Position numbers and translations under genes: made by a program
NCBI GenBank assembly: GCA_036583965.1
Contig: JAZBQD010000021.1
Location: 16,916,266 to 16,980,265 of the forward strand
Reading direction: 5' to 3'
Source of the DNA: Prunella strophiata
Lineage: Eukaryota > Chordata > Aves > Passeriformes > Prunellidae
DNA: 64,000 nt
Shown: in pieces, positions 1 through 13,073 of the stretch
Position numbering within the stretch: position 1 is the stretch's first letter
Layout: every line of letters begins with the position of its first letter
Notes under the pieces: generated by a model
The model's input: only the letters and a program-made list of their open reading frames with translations
Database searches by the model: none
What the model was told of the DNA's origin: nothing

Positions 1-3000
1 TTCCCAGGTTGGGCAGCTCACCTGTATTTTTCCTGCCTTATTCCCTTTATAATTGTGTCACATCCTTGGGCTTTGAAAGGCTGTGATGTTTTGAAAGAAA
101 TTCTCATCCCCCCAAGTCCCATGGTCTGGCCATGTGTCCTGTCTTTGACAAGATGCATTTCTTTTCCAGTGATGCAAAACTGAAAGTGATCACATTCTGA
201 GCTTTAAATAGAGACACTTTTCCTTTCCTTCATGAGCAACTCCTGACTCTTCTGTCATAACCCCACTTGTGTGATGTGCTCTTGCACCCAACTGAACAAA
301 ATCACTTTTTAATTTGCAGCTGTGGTTTTTCTTCCATCACTGTCCTGTGTCTGTCACATCAGGGCCAGACTCCTGTGGATGCACAGAGGATGCCCAGAGG
401 GCTCAGGCCATCATTTCAATCTGTGCTCCAGTGGGGGAACCCTCCTGCCCTGTTCACTTTGTCACAATTGCTGCTTTTGCTACTGAGGTTTGTCACCTGG
501 TGGGTTTCTATCAGAGCCCTGGCTCCAGACTTTTGCTTTCCTTGGAGGAAGTGTACTCAATGTTTTGAACTCAGGAAATCTGAGACTATTTCTCTCTCCC
601 AATTTCTTCCTTTATCTATTTCCCTTTTTTTTTTCTTTTTTTTTTTTTGTTACATGTCAACAAGAATGTGTAATAAAACAATATAACATTTAGTAACCAG
701 ATGTTTGTGACTCTTTGTGTGGTCTCACCCTTTGTGCTTTTTGGGGCTCAGTGCAGCATCCCCTGCCCTGTTCCCTCAGCAGGAGAGCACAGAGGGGAAG
801 GGCTGGGGAGCTTTTCCAGGGAGCAGGGACAGATGATGCTGCTGCCCTGTTTTGGGCAGGATGTGGTCCCAGCTGGGCCAAAGGCAGCCTGTGAGCTGGC
901 AGGGAGGGGAGTGTGGGGCTGGGGCTGTGCTGGGTGCCAGCCTGGCAGCTCTGGCTGCCTCAGGCTGGGCAGCTCAGCTGCCAGGGAGCCTATCTCCATC
1001 TCCATCCTGCATGGAGGAGGCTGGTTTTCCCTTCACACCCAATTTGGGTGTAAATTCTGAGGGCTGGAATTTTGCCCTTAGGCACACTATACAGCTGAAA
1101 TTTGTCTTAGCAGTCAGTCAGCTGCTTTGCCTTGCAATCTCCATAACAATCTTTAATTGTTGCTTTGTTATTTGGCTGTGGTTATAAAATGTAATTTTTT
1201 TTTTTCTCCCATTGACTTTCCTAATAGGAAAATTATCTTACACATTGCAGACACATTAAATTAGGCATTTACTCGGAAGTTTTGACTTCATTTAATTTTT
1301 TAAACTTTTATTTCCCAGGAAATTTCTAGTTCTAAATAGTCATTTTATGTTTCTTCACCTAGCTACAAAGATATTTTAGCAGGTCTCTAATAATTGTGAT
1401 ATCAAAGATTGCTATTGTTTTGTTCCTACAGGGATCTTTGTGTTTTAAAGATAATTCTGTTGTAACACATTATTGAATTATGTGTCACTTAATGGGCTCT
1501 AGTATTAGAAGTAAATTTCTTTTGCTAATGGCTTGCATTGCAAATAATCCCAACTGTGAGAGTGGCAGAACTGCAGAATAAATTTTGTTTGTGGCCAACA
1601 AGCTCAGGTGGATGTTAGTGCTGACACTGGCTCATGCCCTTGAGGACAGATGTCTGGGTGTTGTGGTCCTTTGCTTGCCATAAAGGCTGATCTGACACAA
1701 AGATATTTGGGAGTGGGAAGAGAGGATGTTGAGTTCTAGCAGTGGAAACTGTTGTATTAAAAAACCCCAAACGGATTCTTGTGATTTGGGCCTAGTTTTC
1801 AAAGATAAGATTCTTTAAAAAATGCACATGGTGTGAGGAAAAGCATCTGAGAAACTGAAGGAATTGGCTGTGGCCCTAAAAAAGGATGATCAATAAAAGT
1901 CTAAAACATCATGTCATGCCCCACAGTAATCAAGTGGGTATATTACAAACACGTGTATAGAGTAAAAAGGGGTTATAAACTGTGGAAATCATGATTAAAG
2001 AGCAGGTTTTATACACATCCCTCTGATCCAGCCTCTGGAATGAAGTTTGTGAATGCTGTTGGATGCTTTTCACAAAGGAATTCCCTGGCTGGGGTCCTGG
2101 GGGTCCCACTCTCCTGCTCTGCATTCATTTCTTCCTTCCTGTGAGGAGCTGATTTGAAGATGTGCAGCTTTGGGGACACAAAAGGTGAGTTACAAAGCAA
2201 TTTGTTTTTATAACTTCTTTGATTCTGGCTCCATTTCCCCTCTTTGTGGGGCCCCTGCTGCCAGCCCTGCCTGCATCACTGCAGGGTGGGGAGGATGGGT
2301 AAAATATTAATTTTTGTGCTTGTGTCACTGCCTGGCCATGGCAGGGAAGTTTTGGTGGCCACTTGCCAAAGGACCAGCACTCCATTGACCTGCAGTGTTA
2401 ATGTGTGGGGCTGCCCACGGGGCTGGAGGTGAGGAAAAGGGCTGAGAAAGTTTAAAGAGGTTCTCAAATGAGAGCTTGGGTTGGGTTTGGGTTTGGATAG
2501 GAGAGGTGGTGCAGGAGAATGGGGAGCTCCAGGACATGGAGTGTTATGGACTCATGCAGGGACAAGGATTAATCCTAAAACTGCTTTCAAGGCTCTGTAG
2601 GAGCTTGGCCAGACTCATTTTTCACTAGGAGGGGTCAAAACCAGCAATGGGGAGAAAGGTAATAGTCACTTTGTCTCATTTAATGAGCATGAACAGAAAT
2701 GTAATTATTTCTAAACAAAAGTATTTCAGATTTTGCCAGTTTGAGTCCCTGCTATCTTCAGAAATGAGGGAAAAATTTCCATGTTCCTCTGGCATGTGTG
2801 AGGGATTTTTTTGTTTATAGTTGCATATGAAAAGTTTTTAGGATTTCTGTATGTATTCTTTGTTTCAAGAGGATGCTTCCAGGGAGCTTTCAGGTCTCAG
2901 TGATGACAAAACTCTGATTTTGCTGTAAATTTACTCAGCTGGGCACAGCATTGCAGAGGTGCAACCAAAATGGGTCACTTTTCATTTGCTTGAAGCCAAG

Positions 3001-5033
3001 AATCCAAGTGTAGCCACCAGCACCCATCTGGGCACCAGTCATATTTGCAGCATGTTTGGGACAAATGTGTGAATTTTGATATTTTTCCTAAAGAGACTGA
3101 TTCTGGGATCTTTTCTGGGTCACAGTGTTTGTTTTGCCCTGTTTATGTCTGTGTTTTGAAAGTCAACTGGATTCCTAAAATGTTGCAACCCCTGAGGACA
3201 CTGTGCATCAGAGAGTCCTCACATTTCTAGGAACGCTCAGAGAAATTAATTTGAAAACCAATTCATTCAGGCTTCAAAGGAAAAGGCTTCAAACAAAAAA
3301 TCTTGGCACTTGTGAGGAAATTGGGTGGGGGATTTTTTGGTTTTTTTTTTTTTTTTTCCTCTCCCTGAAGTCTGAGGATACATAAATGGAAAGTATTGGC
3401 CCTGCAGGGAAACACCCTGCACAAATTCATCCAGGGGTGCAATGACAGAATGTGTCAGCTGGCACAGGGCTCCTGGCACCTTTGTGGCAGGATTTTGATG
3501 GCCAATGCTTTTGTCAGTCAAGCTGAACATCAGAGCTGTTGCTGCTCAGTTATGGATGAATTCTGGTGACCTTGAGGCAGTGGGCTTTTACCATAGCAAG
3601 AGAGGTAATTGCTTTTACTTTTAAAGCATGACCAAACCATAAATCAAGAATCACTGACATCTCATGAAAGGAGGTGAGTTTTAAATCCCTTTAATAGGAT
3701 AAATGGGTTTTAAGCATGTTGTATAGGTCATTATAACCTAAGCTAATGAATCTGACTTTAACAACCTGTATGAAAGTAATTACAGAGATATAAACAGTCT
3801 CCACAGGAATATGTAGGTTAAACCATCCAAGTTGATCTCCCTGTTCATGTTGTTGCCTGCAGCTCTGGAAAGAGCACTGAACAAGCTGGGAACTAATCCT
3901 GGGAGCTGAGAATTTGGATCCCAGCACCTGCCATGAGTGAGGAAAGGGGGGCAGCTCAGTGGTCAGAGGATGGCTCTCAAATCTTGGTGGAGCCATTGTG
4001 GCCTTCACTACCAGGCTGCTGAATCAGGAGAGGTCTGGAGGTGCAGAGTGTGTTGCTCTTTCCACAGAGCCTTTCAGAAATGATCTGTTATTAGGACTGC
4101 TTTTCTTCTGTGAGTTGTACATTCTGGCCATGTTTCCCTGATTTGGGACTTTTCCCTTGTGGTGTGAAAGGACCCATTTCAAAATAAGGGCCAGAATATG
4201 GAGCAAAGATCAAGGGGTGTGAAGATGAAAGATACAAAGAAAACAAAATTCTACTGACTGGCACAAAGGGAGGGAAGGAAGGAAGCAAGAAGGATGATTC
4301 TCAGGAAATGGCTTTGGGCAGGTTCAGCTCCAGTGACAGGTCACACTCTGGGTCCAGGCTGCCCTGCCCACTGCCTTCCTCCACCTCCTTCAACACCTGA
4401 CTTTTTAAAGTGTCATTTCAGAGCCTGTGATAAATTTACTGACTTTGGAGTCTCACATTTCTTGGTCTTGTAGCATCCCAGCCCATGGAGAAAGAGGAGA
4501 TGGGTGTTGTGGTGAGGCCAGGGGTGGAAGCTCCTGCTTTGGGTGGTAATGGGAGACACAACTCTTGTATCTCCACACCCTGTGCCAGGGGAGATGCTGG
4601 TGAAGCTCTGCACTCCCACACCCAGCCCACACAAGCCTGGCACTGCTGACTTTGCTCTCTTTCTTTGGGGGAAAGAATATCACAGTGTTCTTGGTTTCAT
4701 AATGGAAAAAGAGACATTTTTGGCCTTGAGCCATAGCAATTAACATGTCAGCAATCTGTGAGAGGAGGCACTGCTGGCTGTCTGGGCTTCCTGTGGGCTG
4801 GCTCTGCCAGCAGCCAGTGCTGACACTGATCCTCTGGTGTGTGCATGGCACAGCCAGCAAAGCCCTCAGGGTGAGGAGGAGGTGTCAGAGGATGGCCCAA
4901 GGGTGATTTATTCCCCTGCTGTGTGGGCAAGCCCTACCTTTTTACACAAAGGGTTAGGAATCAGTGTTATGGCTTCTGTGTATCTCAGGAAGAATATTTT
5001 TGCCTTTATTTTCTTAGAAAAACTCAATTAATA
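1..5033. other. Non-coding stretch, no gene recognised
   Basis: I see no exon, RNA gene or clear mobile element here. Open frames reach 139 codons but have no recognisable domain, and several pass through a T-rich run at about 624-648. The sequence is unique and moderately AT-rich, as expected of bird intergenic or intronic DNA. Confidence 0.6.
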
Positions 5034-5212
5034 GAATCACAGAATGGTTTGGGTGAGAAAGGTCCTTTAAATCTCATCTCATTCCCCCTGCCATGAGCAG
5101 GGACAGCTTCCACTCCACCAGGTTTCTCAGAGCCCCATCCAGGAATGGGCACCCACCACTTCTCTGGGCAGCCTGCTCCATTCACTGCCTGAAGAGCAAA
5201 ATCCCAAAGGAC
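5034..5212 (-). mobile_element. CR1 LINE 3'-end fragment
   Basis: The + strand shows the reverse complement of the 3' end of a CR1 retrotransposon. It begins with the 'AATCACAGAATGGTTTGGGT' signature, continues with a 'CCCCCTGCCATGAGCAGGGA' segment, and then the 'TTCTCTGGGCAGCCTGCTCCA' type segment near 5160. CR1 is the dominant LINE of birds and is almost always 5'-truncated, as here. The element runs on the minus strand, with its 3' end at the left. No reverse-transcriptase frame remains. Confidence 0.85.
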
Positions 5213-7000
5213 TAATTTAATTAAAAGGATGAATTATGGAAAGCAGAGGAAACAGTCTTAATTAACAGTGCTCTAATGTAGAGGCAGCAATGTAATCATG
5301 TTGTGTGCTTGGCACAGATGAATTAAGGGAGTGATAGGCTTTAAAAACTTTGCATTTTTGAAAATGTTTTATGATGTAGAAATGTGCTAGGAGTTCATGT
5401 TGGGAGCTGGCTGGTTCATAGTGTGATCTGAACTGAATCATGCAATATTATAGTGGGGTTTATATCTCTTTTTCCCAAATGTTGCCACTATGGTTGCAAA
5501 TGTGTTGCCTTAGAGCAGGAAGCACTGCTCTCCAAGGTTAAGAAACCCCAACCAACCAACCAAAACCCCACAAAAACATCCCCAAAACAGGATCCAGTCA
5601 CCAGCAGTGACCCCAGCCCAGGACTTTGGGCTGTGCCATTGCTCCCTCTGCATTTTGCAAGTGTCCTTAAGGGTAAGAAAAGGCTAATTGCAACATTAAA
5701 AAAGGACTGATGTTAAAAACAAGAAGATAAATGATTGTGCTCAGCCTCCAGGTTTAACAAATGGGACGTGGTGACAGAGCCAGGTGCTCTGTAATGGATG
5801 GTGGTGTCCAAGGGGAGCTGCAAACAGCCCAGCTCCACTGGAGTCAGCTGAATTTGGGCACCAGGGAGGAAAGGGTGCCTCAGCTTGCATGAGGGCATTG
5901 TGATGGGTGTGCCATGTTCCAGTCAGAGCTTAAAGCTGAAATCTGTCAAGGTGGTTTTGTGCAAAGGAGGTGCAGGATCCCCTGCCCTGGGAGAGGCTGT
6001 GTCCTTGCTGGTGCTGAGGTGCACAGGCAGGGGCTGAGTGAGGTGGGTTTTTGGTTTTTCTTTGTGTTGTTAGTTGCTTTAAAGCCTCTTGAAAGCATTT
6101 TTAAGTATCACAGACTTACTGTGTGAGGAAGGAAGGAATTATGGGCTTTCACCCTAATGCTATCTGAGACTTTTAACTGTAGGATGTGATGCTTGCACAC
6201 CCCTGTCTGTCTTTTAGGGGATTAATGACTGCAGATGTGAATCTTTGTGGCTGTAAGGAAAAGCTTAGGGTTTCCTGACTCTGTGAGCTGAGAGGCAGCT
6301 CTTGAAACCTTTTGCATACCTTACTCCAAAAAAAAACATCCAGTGCCCACAGAAAATATCCCAAACATTGTGAGGGAATTGGCTTAGAAAAACACCAAAG
6401 AAAGGGTTAATCTTCCCCATGGGGTTTGCACAGCCTCCTGGTCTCCACTGGGAGTAGCCCTGCTTTTGGTTTTCTCCTGTTGCTCCTCAGTGCTGGCTCA
6501 GCCTGGAGCACACTCTGTCCTGGCAGCTGTGTACCTGGCTGAGGAGGGAAACAGGGCTGATCAAAAAGGCTCTGATGGTCTCAGGCTTCTGAGATCACTT
6601 TTGCCACCACAGCTCCCCAAAGCTGCTGCTTGGTCTTGGTTTGGGCTGGGCTTGAAGAATCCTTGCTCCTGTGCTTGGAGCAGGATTGCTGTGGAGAGCA
6701 TGGAGGTGTTAGGAAAAATAAATCCACAAAGATCAGAGGTTTGTGCCCAAAAAGGAGACAGAGGAGTCCTTTTACTTTATTGGAATAAAGGGAGAGTCCA
6801 TGGGGCATTCCCCTGGGGTCTCTCAGATTTTTGGAGGACGCAGCCTCCTTTTTATCCCAATTTCCCATCTGCATTTCCCTTCTCTCTTTCCCCACTGGCT
6901 GAGGTATTTGAGAGGTACAGACTTCCCAAAATGCCTGATACCAGAGATTTCCCTCTAATGTATAACCCTCCCTTTAATTTTTAATTCTTACAGAACTTAG
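5213..7000. other. Non-coding stretch, no gene recognised
   Basis: Nothing recognisable was found. There is a short A/C-rich patch at about 5543-5590, and a 172-codon open frame at 6466-6984 that has no domain and no start or splice context, so I do not call it. Confidence 0.5.
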
Positions 7001-7202
7001 GGATTCTCTTTCCTATTGTTTCTTTTATCTTACGATGTCTAATTTCATTTGTCAGCAAACCTAGAGTTTATTTGTAAAAGCAAATCTCTCTTCCCATTCA
7101 TCAATCAGTGGAATCCTCCCCATTGTTTTCGTTTATCTCCCAGTGCTAACTTTATCTACCAGCAGACCCACAGCTTGTTTGTAAAGGCACCTCCACTATT
7201 CC
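7001..7202. repeat. Old diverged tandem duplication, period about 109 bp
   Basis: Two copies of about 93 bp lie head to tail, at 7001-7094 and 7110-7202. Both run in the same order: 'GGATTC/GGAATC', a pyrimidine-rich block, 'ATTGTTTC/ATTGTTTTC', 'TTTATC', 'GTCAGCAAACC/ACCAGCAGACCC', and 'TTTGTAAA(A/G)GCA'. Identity is roughly 70% by eye with one small gap. It does not match a mobile element I know. It could be an old local duplication or part of a degraded repeat family. Confidence 0.6.
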
Positions 7203-10200
7203 TCTCAGAGGGACAGGCACTGTGAGGCTGATCCTGGCTCCATCCCAGCCTGGCCAGCACTGAGGGGCCTGGCAGGATCCTGCCTGGGTGTGTGAAACAC
7301 CTGCAGAGCCTTTCTCTTTCCAGAGTGACAGCAGTGCTGTTTGCACAAGCAGGACAGCATTTGCACATCAGAGCTGCCCCCACCTGGGTGTATTTATTGC
7401 TGGGAGTGGAGTCACTGGCAATGGAGACAAGTGCTGGCTTTCCCTTGGGGAATGGGCAGTCATTTTACATCCATTAGCTTCTCCTGGCACACGTGCAGCT
7501 TGGCAGGAATGCTGCCAGGGCACCAGTGATGCCTGCAGGATGGCCAGGGCAGCATCCCACTATTGCAGGAGGTTCTGGACATAAATGCTTCCACAGAGAA
7601 CTGGAAGCTCTTCAGGCTTGGTTTCCTTCACCTTTTGTAGCTTGGGTTGTTCCTGGTTCTTAATGGATGTTTCTACATCCAACAAATTCCTGGTGCAGTA
7701 ATTAGTTTTTCAATACCAAAGCATTTAAGTGTCTTAATTTTTGCACTAATGAGCTGGGATTCCCCACGGGTTGTCTCACAAGCTGTTTCAGCATCACAGA
7801 ATTTCTCTGTGCCAAATATCACTGGTATCTTCTGTGAAGAAGGAGTTTCTGTGACCCCTCTGTGCCATTAAGCTGGTTGCTCTCTGTGTCAAGGGTGACT
7901 TTGACAATCCAATTTATTCCAGGCAGCAGAGCTGCTCACTGATCCTTCCCACGAGCAGCTTTCTACTCACTTCCAACCTCAGCCAGCTGAAACTCTTCTT
8001 CCCCATTGGTCTGGTTTATTCAGCAGCTTCAGTGTGACCTGGGACCAGCAATAAAAGCAGGTTTTGCTGGGGCACAACTCATCTCTTGTGTGCAATATTT
8101 GGAGGAATGTTGCTGGCACCTCTGTGCCAGTGCTCACAGGGACCTGGGGGTAGAATTCATTGGTAAAATCCCCCTTTCCCTAAAATCCAGACAGCAGAAG
8201 ATGCTGCTGCCTGCTCAGCTGCAGCCACCCCAAAATCTGCTCATGTGCCTCCCTGCCAGCATATTAACGAGACAATTGACTGTGCTTTGCTAAATATTTA
8301 CAGCACATTTACACCTGAATTTGAGCAACAAATCCTCTCACCCACAGAGATGCTTTGAGCTGTGAGGAATGATGCAACATACTGCAACAAAAGAATCCCA
8401 AGGATTCCTAAAAGTCATGCCAGTCTTACCCAACAAACACACCTCCTCTGCTGTTGAGCTGTGCTCTCCTTGACTCCAACGATGGAACTGCTGTAAGATT
8501 TAACAGGGAGACAAGCAGATGATTTAGCTGTTTTTGTGTGGGAGATGAAGAGGAAAATCAGGCTGGAGTGGAGGTACCACGTGGAGAATTTGAAGGAAAG
8601 CAGGGATTCCCGTGGCTGAGCAGCATCCCTGGGAGGGGTGTTTTGAGGATGTGTCATTTAGATGAGCACTGCCAAGAGGGACGGGTGGAACAGCACTGTG
8701 TCTGGGTGACAGAGGTGACAGTGATGAGAAGCAAGGCAGTGGTGTGTTGTGAGCTGCCATCAGGAGCAGGTAATGAGGCATCCTGAGTGCCAGGCACGGG
8801 ACATTTGGAGTTTTGGCTGCAGGACATCTCCCATCAAACTCAGCACTGCCTTCCTGAGGATCAGGTCTGCTGAGCAGAACCCCCCAAAGGCTTCTCCTGG
8901 CAGCACTGCACCCAGCCCAGACTGGCTCTTACTGGTGAGGAACCTTGCAGCTCTAAAAAACACAGGGAGGACTCTGGATCTGGCAGCTTTGAGATCGTGT
9001 ATTTTGCAGAAAGTTTTTGCTGCTTTTATAAAAACATCGTTGCCCTCACACACATTATTGGCCATTTGCTGTTGTGACAGTGATGGACCTGCAGCAGGTA
9101 ATTCTCACTGTTTGCAATGAACAAGTCTGGGCTGCATTTTCTTGTTAAAAAAATTATGTCTGTGCACTCCATGAATGTAAACCTAGTGATAAAGACAGTG
9201 GGAACCAACCTGAATGTTCTAAGGAGGTGGTTTGCAATAAAGAGCACAGTACACACTGTCCCAGCCTAGAGCCTTAATTACTTTGAACAGCAACTAATTG
9301 CAAATTTTCCTCTCAGGTTAAGGAAAGAGAAGTGCCAACCATCTCACATCCTTGCAGACACAGAGTGTCCCCTTCTTTAGCTAAATGCACTGAACTGAGG
9401 AATCTGATATTCTCACTGTGAGTAAATGCTTACAGCCAAGAATATGCAGAGTGAGATTCACAGGATGTTCTCATTAAAATCTAGATCCTAGTAAACAGCA
9501 AAAGCCAAGGAGGAAAAAAAATAAAGGGCTTGAATTTACAAATGAAATCATATTTCATGCATAATTAAGAAGAAATTGTGAAACCTTCCCAGGCATGGGA
9601 AGCACTGCAGTTTGCTGCAGATGCAGCTGGCTGTCCAGGGCCTTGACTGGGCTCCCAACTTGTTTATCCTAAGCAAAAAGCAGTTCAAGGGGAGGAAGCC
9701 AAGCCCCAACACCAGCAGTCTTTTCTTGTGGTCATCTATTGGAAAGCATGAAAGGTTCAAAGCCCATCAGCCCCTTACCAGGAGTTAGGTCTTTTTTTGT
9801 AATGTCTGCATAAGTAACACAGGTAGGAATGAAACAAAACCAAAATGAAACATGAAGAAATGAGAAATGCACTAAATCTACACTGGAGAGAACTCTCTCC
9901 TTCTCACCTATCCTTTCCTGACAGTGGGCTCTGTTTCTTTCTTTGTGCCCCTGAAGCCCCTCAGGCTGTATCTGGTAGAGGTTCCCACCAGGCAGCATTA
10001 ATTAAAGTGCATCTCTCCCTCCAGAGCCCTTACACTCCTCTCTTGGGTCCATCCAGGCAGATTCAATTTTTCACCTTGAAACTTCTTTTTCTTCTTCTTA
10101 ATCTATGTGTCTGCCTGCCTGTGCTTCTTAATTAGATGAGTTTTATTCTTTTAAATCTCATCCAGAAATACAATTTTATCAATTCTGCAGAGGTTCAGAG

Positions 10201-13041
10201 AAATATGAATGGCAGCTTCTTACTATTCCATGATTTCCCAGCAGCTGCCACCAAGGACTTGTGCAATGATGGAGTTTATGAAGCCAGGAGGGGAAAGTTC
10301 TGCAGTTAAGCAGGAGATGCTGCAGTTGTGTCACAATCTGCCATCTGTCATGAAGACACAGCTGCAAAGGCAGCAAGGGTGGAACCTGGGGCATGGTTTT
10401 GCCCTTGCAGCACCTGGTGTGCTCTTTGTCCTGCAGAAACCCTCCTTGGCCTCAGAGAGGTGAGGCCAGCAGTGTGGGTGAATGTGACAATGGCCATGGG
10501 GGTCAGTGAGGGGTGTTGGCCATCTGTGGGCCAAGGAATCCTTAAGGTAACTCCTGAACTGCTCCTGAACTCCTGCCCCTGGCAGCAGGAGAGGCTCAGC
10601 CTTCCTGTGCCCAGCTGTGCATGCTCCTGCCATGGACCAGATGGGCTGGGTGTGAGGGAAAGCTAAAGAGAGCCCCAGATAATCCTGTCAGAGAGAGCAA
10701 TTCCTGCTTGGCCACTGGTGTGAGGAAGTGTCTTGGATTTCAGAGCAAAGCCAGCTTTGCTTTGTCTCATGCAGAGACCCTCAGCTGGATCAGGGGTGTA
10801 AATTTTGGGTGTCAATGGACAATCCTGAAACACCTGCTTGGAAAAACCAGACCCAGGAAAGCTCCTGGAAGTGCTGTCAGAGCCAAGCTGTCTCCTATCC
10901 TGAATGTGGGATTCAGAAAAGGGAATATCTGCTCCAGTGTCTCCCTTGCAAGGTGTCAGGTGTGGGATTTGTTTCCTTTCTGGGACATCCCAGGAGCTGC
11001 CACAGACACTGAGGCTTCCTGACTTGCCCTGTTGACACTCTGGGCTCTTTGCACCTCCTCTTCTGAAGTGGTCCTCTAATTAAATTTAAGATCCAATTAT
11101 TTAAAAGGTCTGTGCATGCCAAAAGTTTGATATTAATGTGACTTGGGAGCCTGCAATTCAGCACTTCAGCCCAGCAAATGGCCCAGCAGTTCCTGCCCAT
11201 GCTCCTGTGGCTGCTGATGTGCAGCAGCAGGCGAGTGCTGCCTCTGAAGATGTGTCTGTACCTGACCCCCTGAGCTCACTCATCTTCCTGTCATCAGCAT
11301 GGAGCTGGGTGTCTCTCTCCAAATCCCATCTAATGTCCCTCCCACCTGCCTGTGCTCACCTCCAGCTCAGCAGCAAGGCTGGTTTTCAGCAGTCAGATTT
11401 GCTGCTTTCAAGCATGGAGCCAAAGGAAGCTGGATAACACAGTTAATTTAAATGGACTAGTTCACTTAGAAAACCCTCTGCTAATTCCTGCTGTTTTCCA
11501 AGCTGCTAAAAAATTTAAGAAGACAATAATGTATGTCACTGTAGACAACTAGCACAATTAGTTGTGGTTTAATTTTTTTTTAAACTCTTTTGTCTTGCAA
11601 ACTTGAGAGAGTTGAAAACTAGGATGTCAAAGAGAGTAATTAAGACTAATAAGAGGCAGGATTTGTATCAGAACAGTTTTAGAGTGGGATAAATCAAATA
11701 TCTGCATGTAGGAACATGCAGAGCATTTAGTTTTTCCTGGTCTAGGAGCAGCCTGAGCCTGTGTTGTCTCCCTGAGCCTTCACCTCCAGGTGCAGCACTG
11801 TGGCAGTGCCTGTCTTTTGTACAAGCCAGCTCCAGCTGGGATGTGGAGGCAAAAGGAAAACATTGTTTCACCTGGCTTCTCCTGTAAATCTGTCTCCTCG
11901 ATGTGACTGGAAATCTGATGGTGCACTTCAATTATTCAGCTAATTGGGAGATGAGTTAATTTTTGTGTCAAGCTGTGCAAATAAGTCAATGGATTTAAAG
12001 TCCTCCCAGCCCAGTACCAGCCTTTTTGACATGCCCCTGAAAGCCTTTTCCTTTTTATGCTTTCCTCTACACTAAAAGAGAGGTTAATATTATTTATTTT
12101 TTCCAGAAAGAAAAGAACAATATCAAGTGTTTTGAAAGCTGTGACCTGCAGGCTTTCATTGTGCTGTGCAGTCAAGGGCAAGGTTCATATTCAGAATTGC
12201 AGAGACAGACAACAACGTGGATCAACATTATTAAAGTTATTCAGCTGAAAGAGAAAAAAACCAAAAAACTACACCAATGCCCCAGACATCAAATATTTAC
12301 TGGTAAGTGCAGTGAAACAGGTATAAAGAGGTGGTTGTGCTCAGAGTTTTAAAGACTGAATTACCTTCCCAGCAAAAGGGCTGCTAAGTGAGGCTTCCAT
12401 CCCACCAGCAGCTGCTTCCTGCTGACTGCATGGCTTTTCTGGGAAATAATGGGGCAATTATGGCTTGTTGACCTCAGGAGTGTTTGTAGGGAAGCAGAGG
12501 AGAAGCAGGAGTTGGTCAGGGCACACTGGCACAGAAGGAGAGCATCACCCACCAGCAGCAGCTCCAGACTGTCTCTGGGACAGATGGAAAGATGAATTTT
12601 AGCTTGTTTTCTGTCTTTCTTGCAAATAATGCCCCAGGCTGCTCTGACTCTGGCTGTTGAAACGTGTTCAGTGCCACACAAGTGGCTTTGCCAAAAGGGT
12701 GGGTGGGTGCTCAGGCTGAGAGGGGCCATGGAGGCAGGGGCTGTCCCCGTGCTGAGGAGCTGGGTGCTGCCAAATCTGCCTCCCCCAGCTGCAAAGGGCA
12801 GCCTGAGGTGGCAGCAGCACAGATGGGCTGAGCTGCAGAAGGTAACAGAGCACTTCCCCACATTTTCCCTCCAGTGCCTGAGCTTCTGAGGCTAATGAAG
12901 CTTTAAGGGATAATGTGAATTGCTGCATAAATTGATATCCTTTGCTAATTGCATCAGCATTTTGCTTTGATGAAACTCTAGTGTGAGGTGCCAAGAAACT
13001 AATAACATACAACAGCAATAGCTATTTTACAAAAAACAAAA

Positions 13042-13046
<5 letters not shown>
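7203..13046. other. Non-coding stretch, no gene recognised
   Basis: No exon or RNA gene is recognisable. The sequence alternates between moderately GC-rich segments (about 8.5-8.9 kb, 10.3-10.7 kb, 12.6-12.85 kb) and AT-rich segments. Open frames up to 166 codons on both strands overlap each other and show no protein family. Confidence 0.55.

Positions 13047-13073
<27 letters not shown>
13047..13073. repeat. (TGAT)n microsatellite
   Basis: Six perfect TGAT units plus a partial one. It is a simple tetranucleotide repeat with no other signal nearby. Confidence 0.95.

Noticed and set aside
6466..6984. 172-codon open frame
   Set aside because: No domain, no splice or promoter context. It is one of many such frames in the moderately GC-rich left part.
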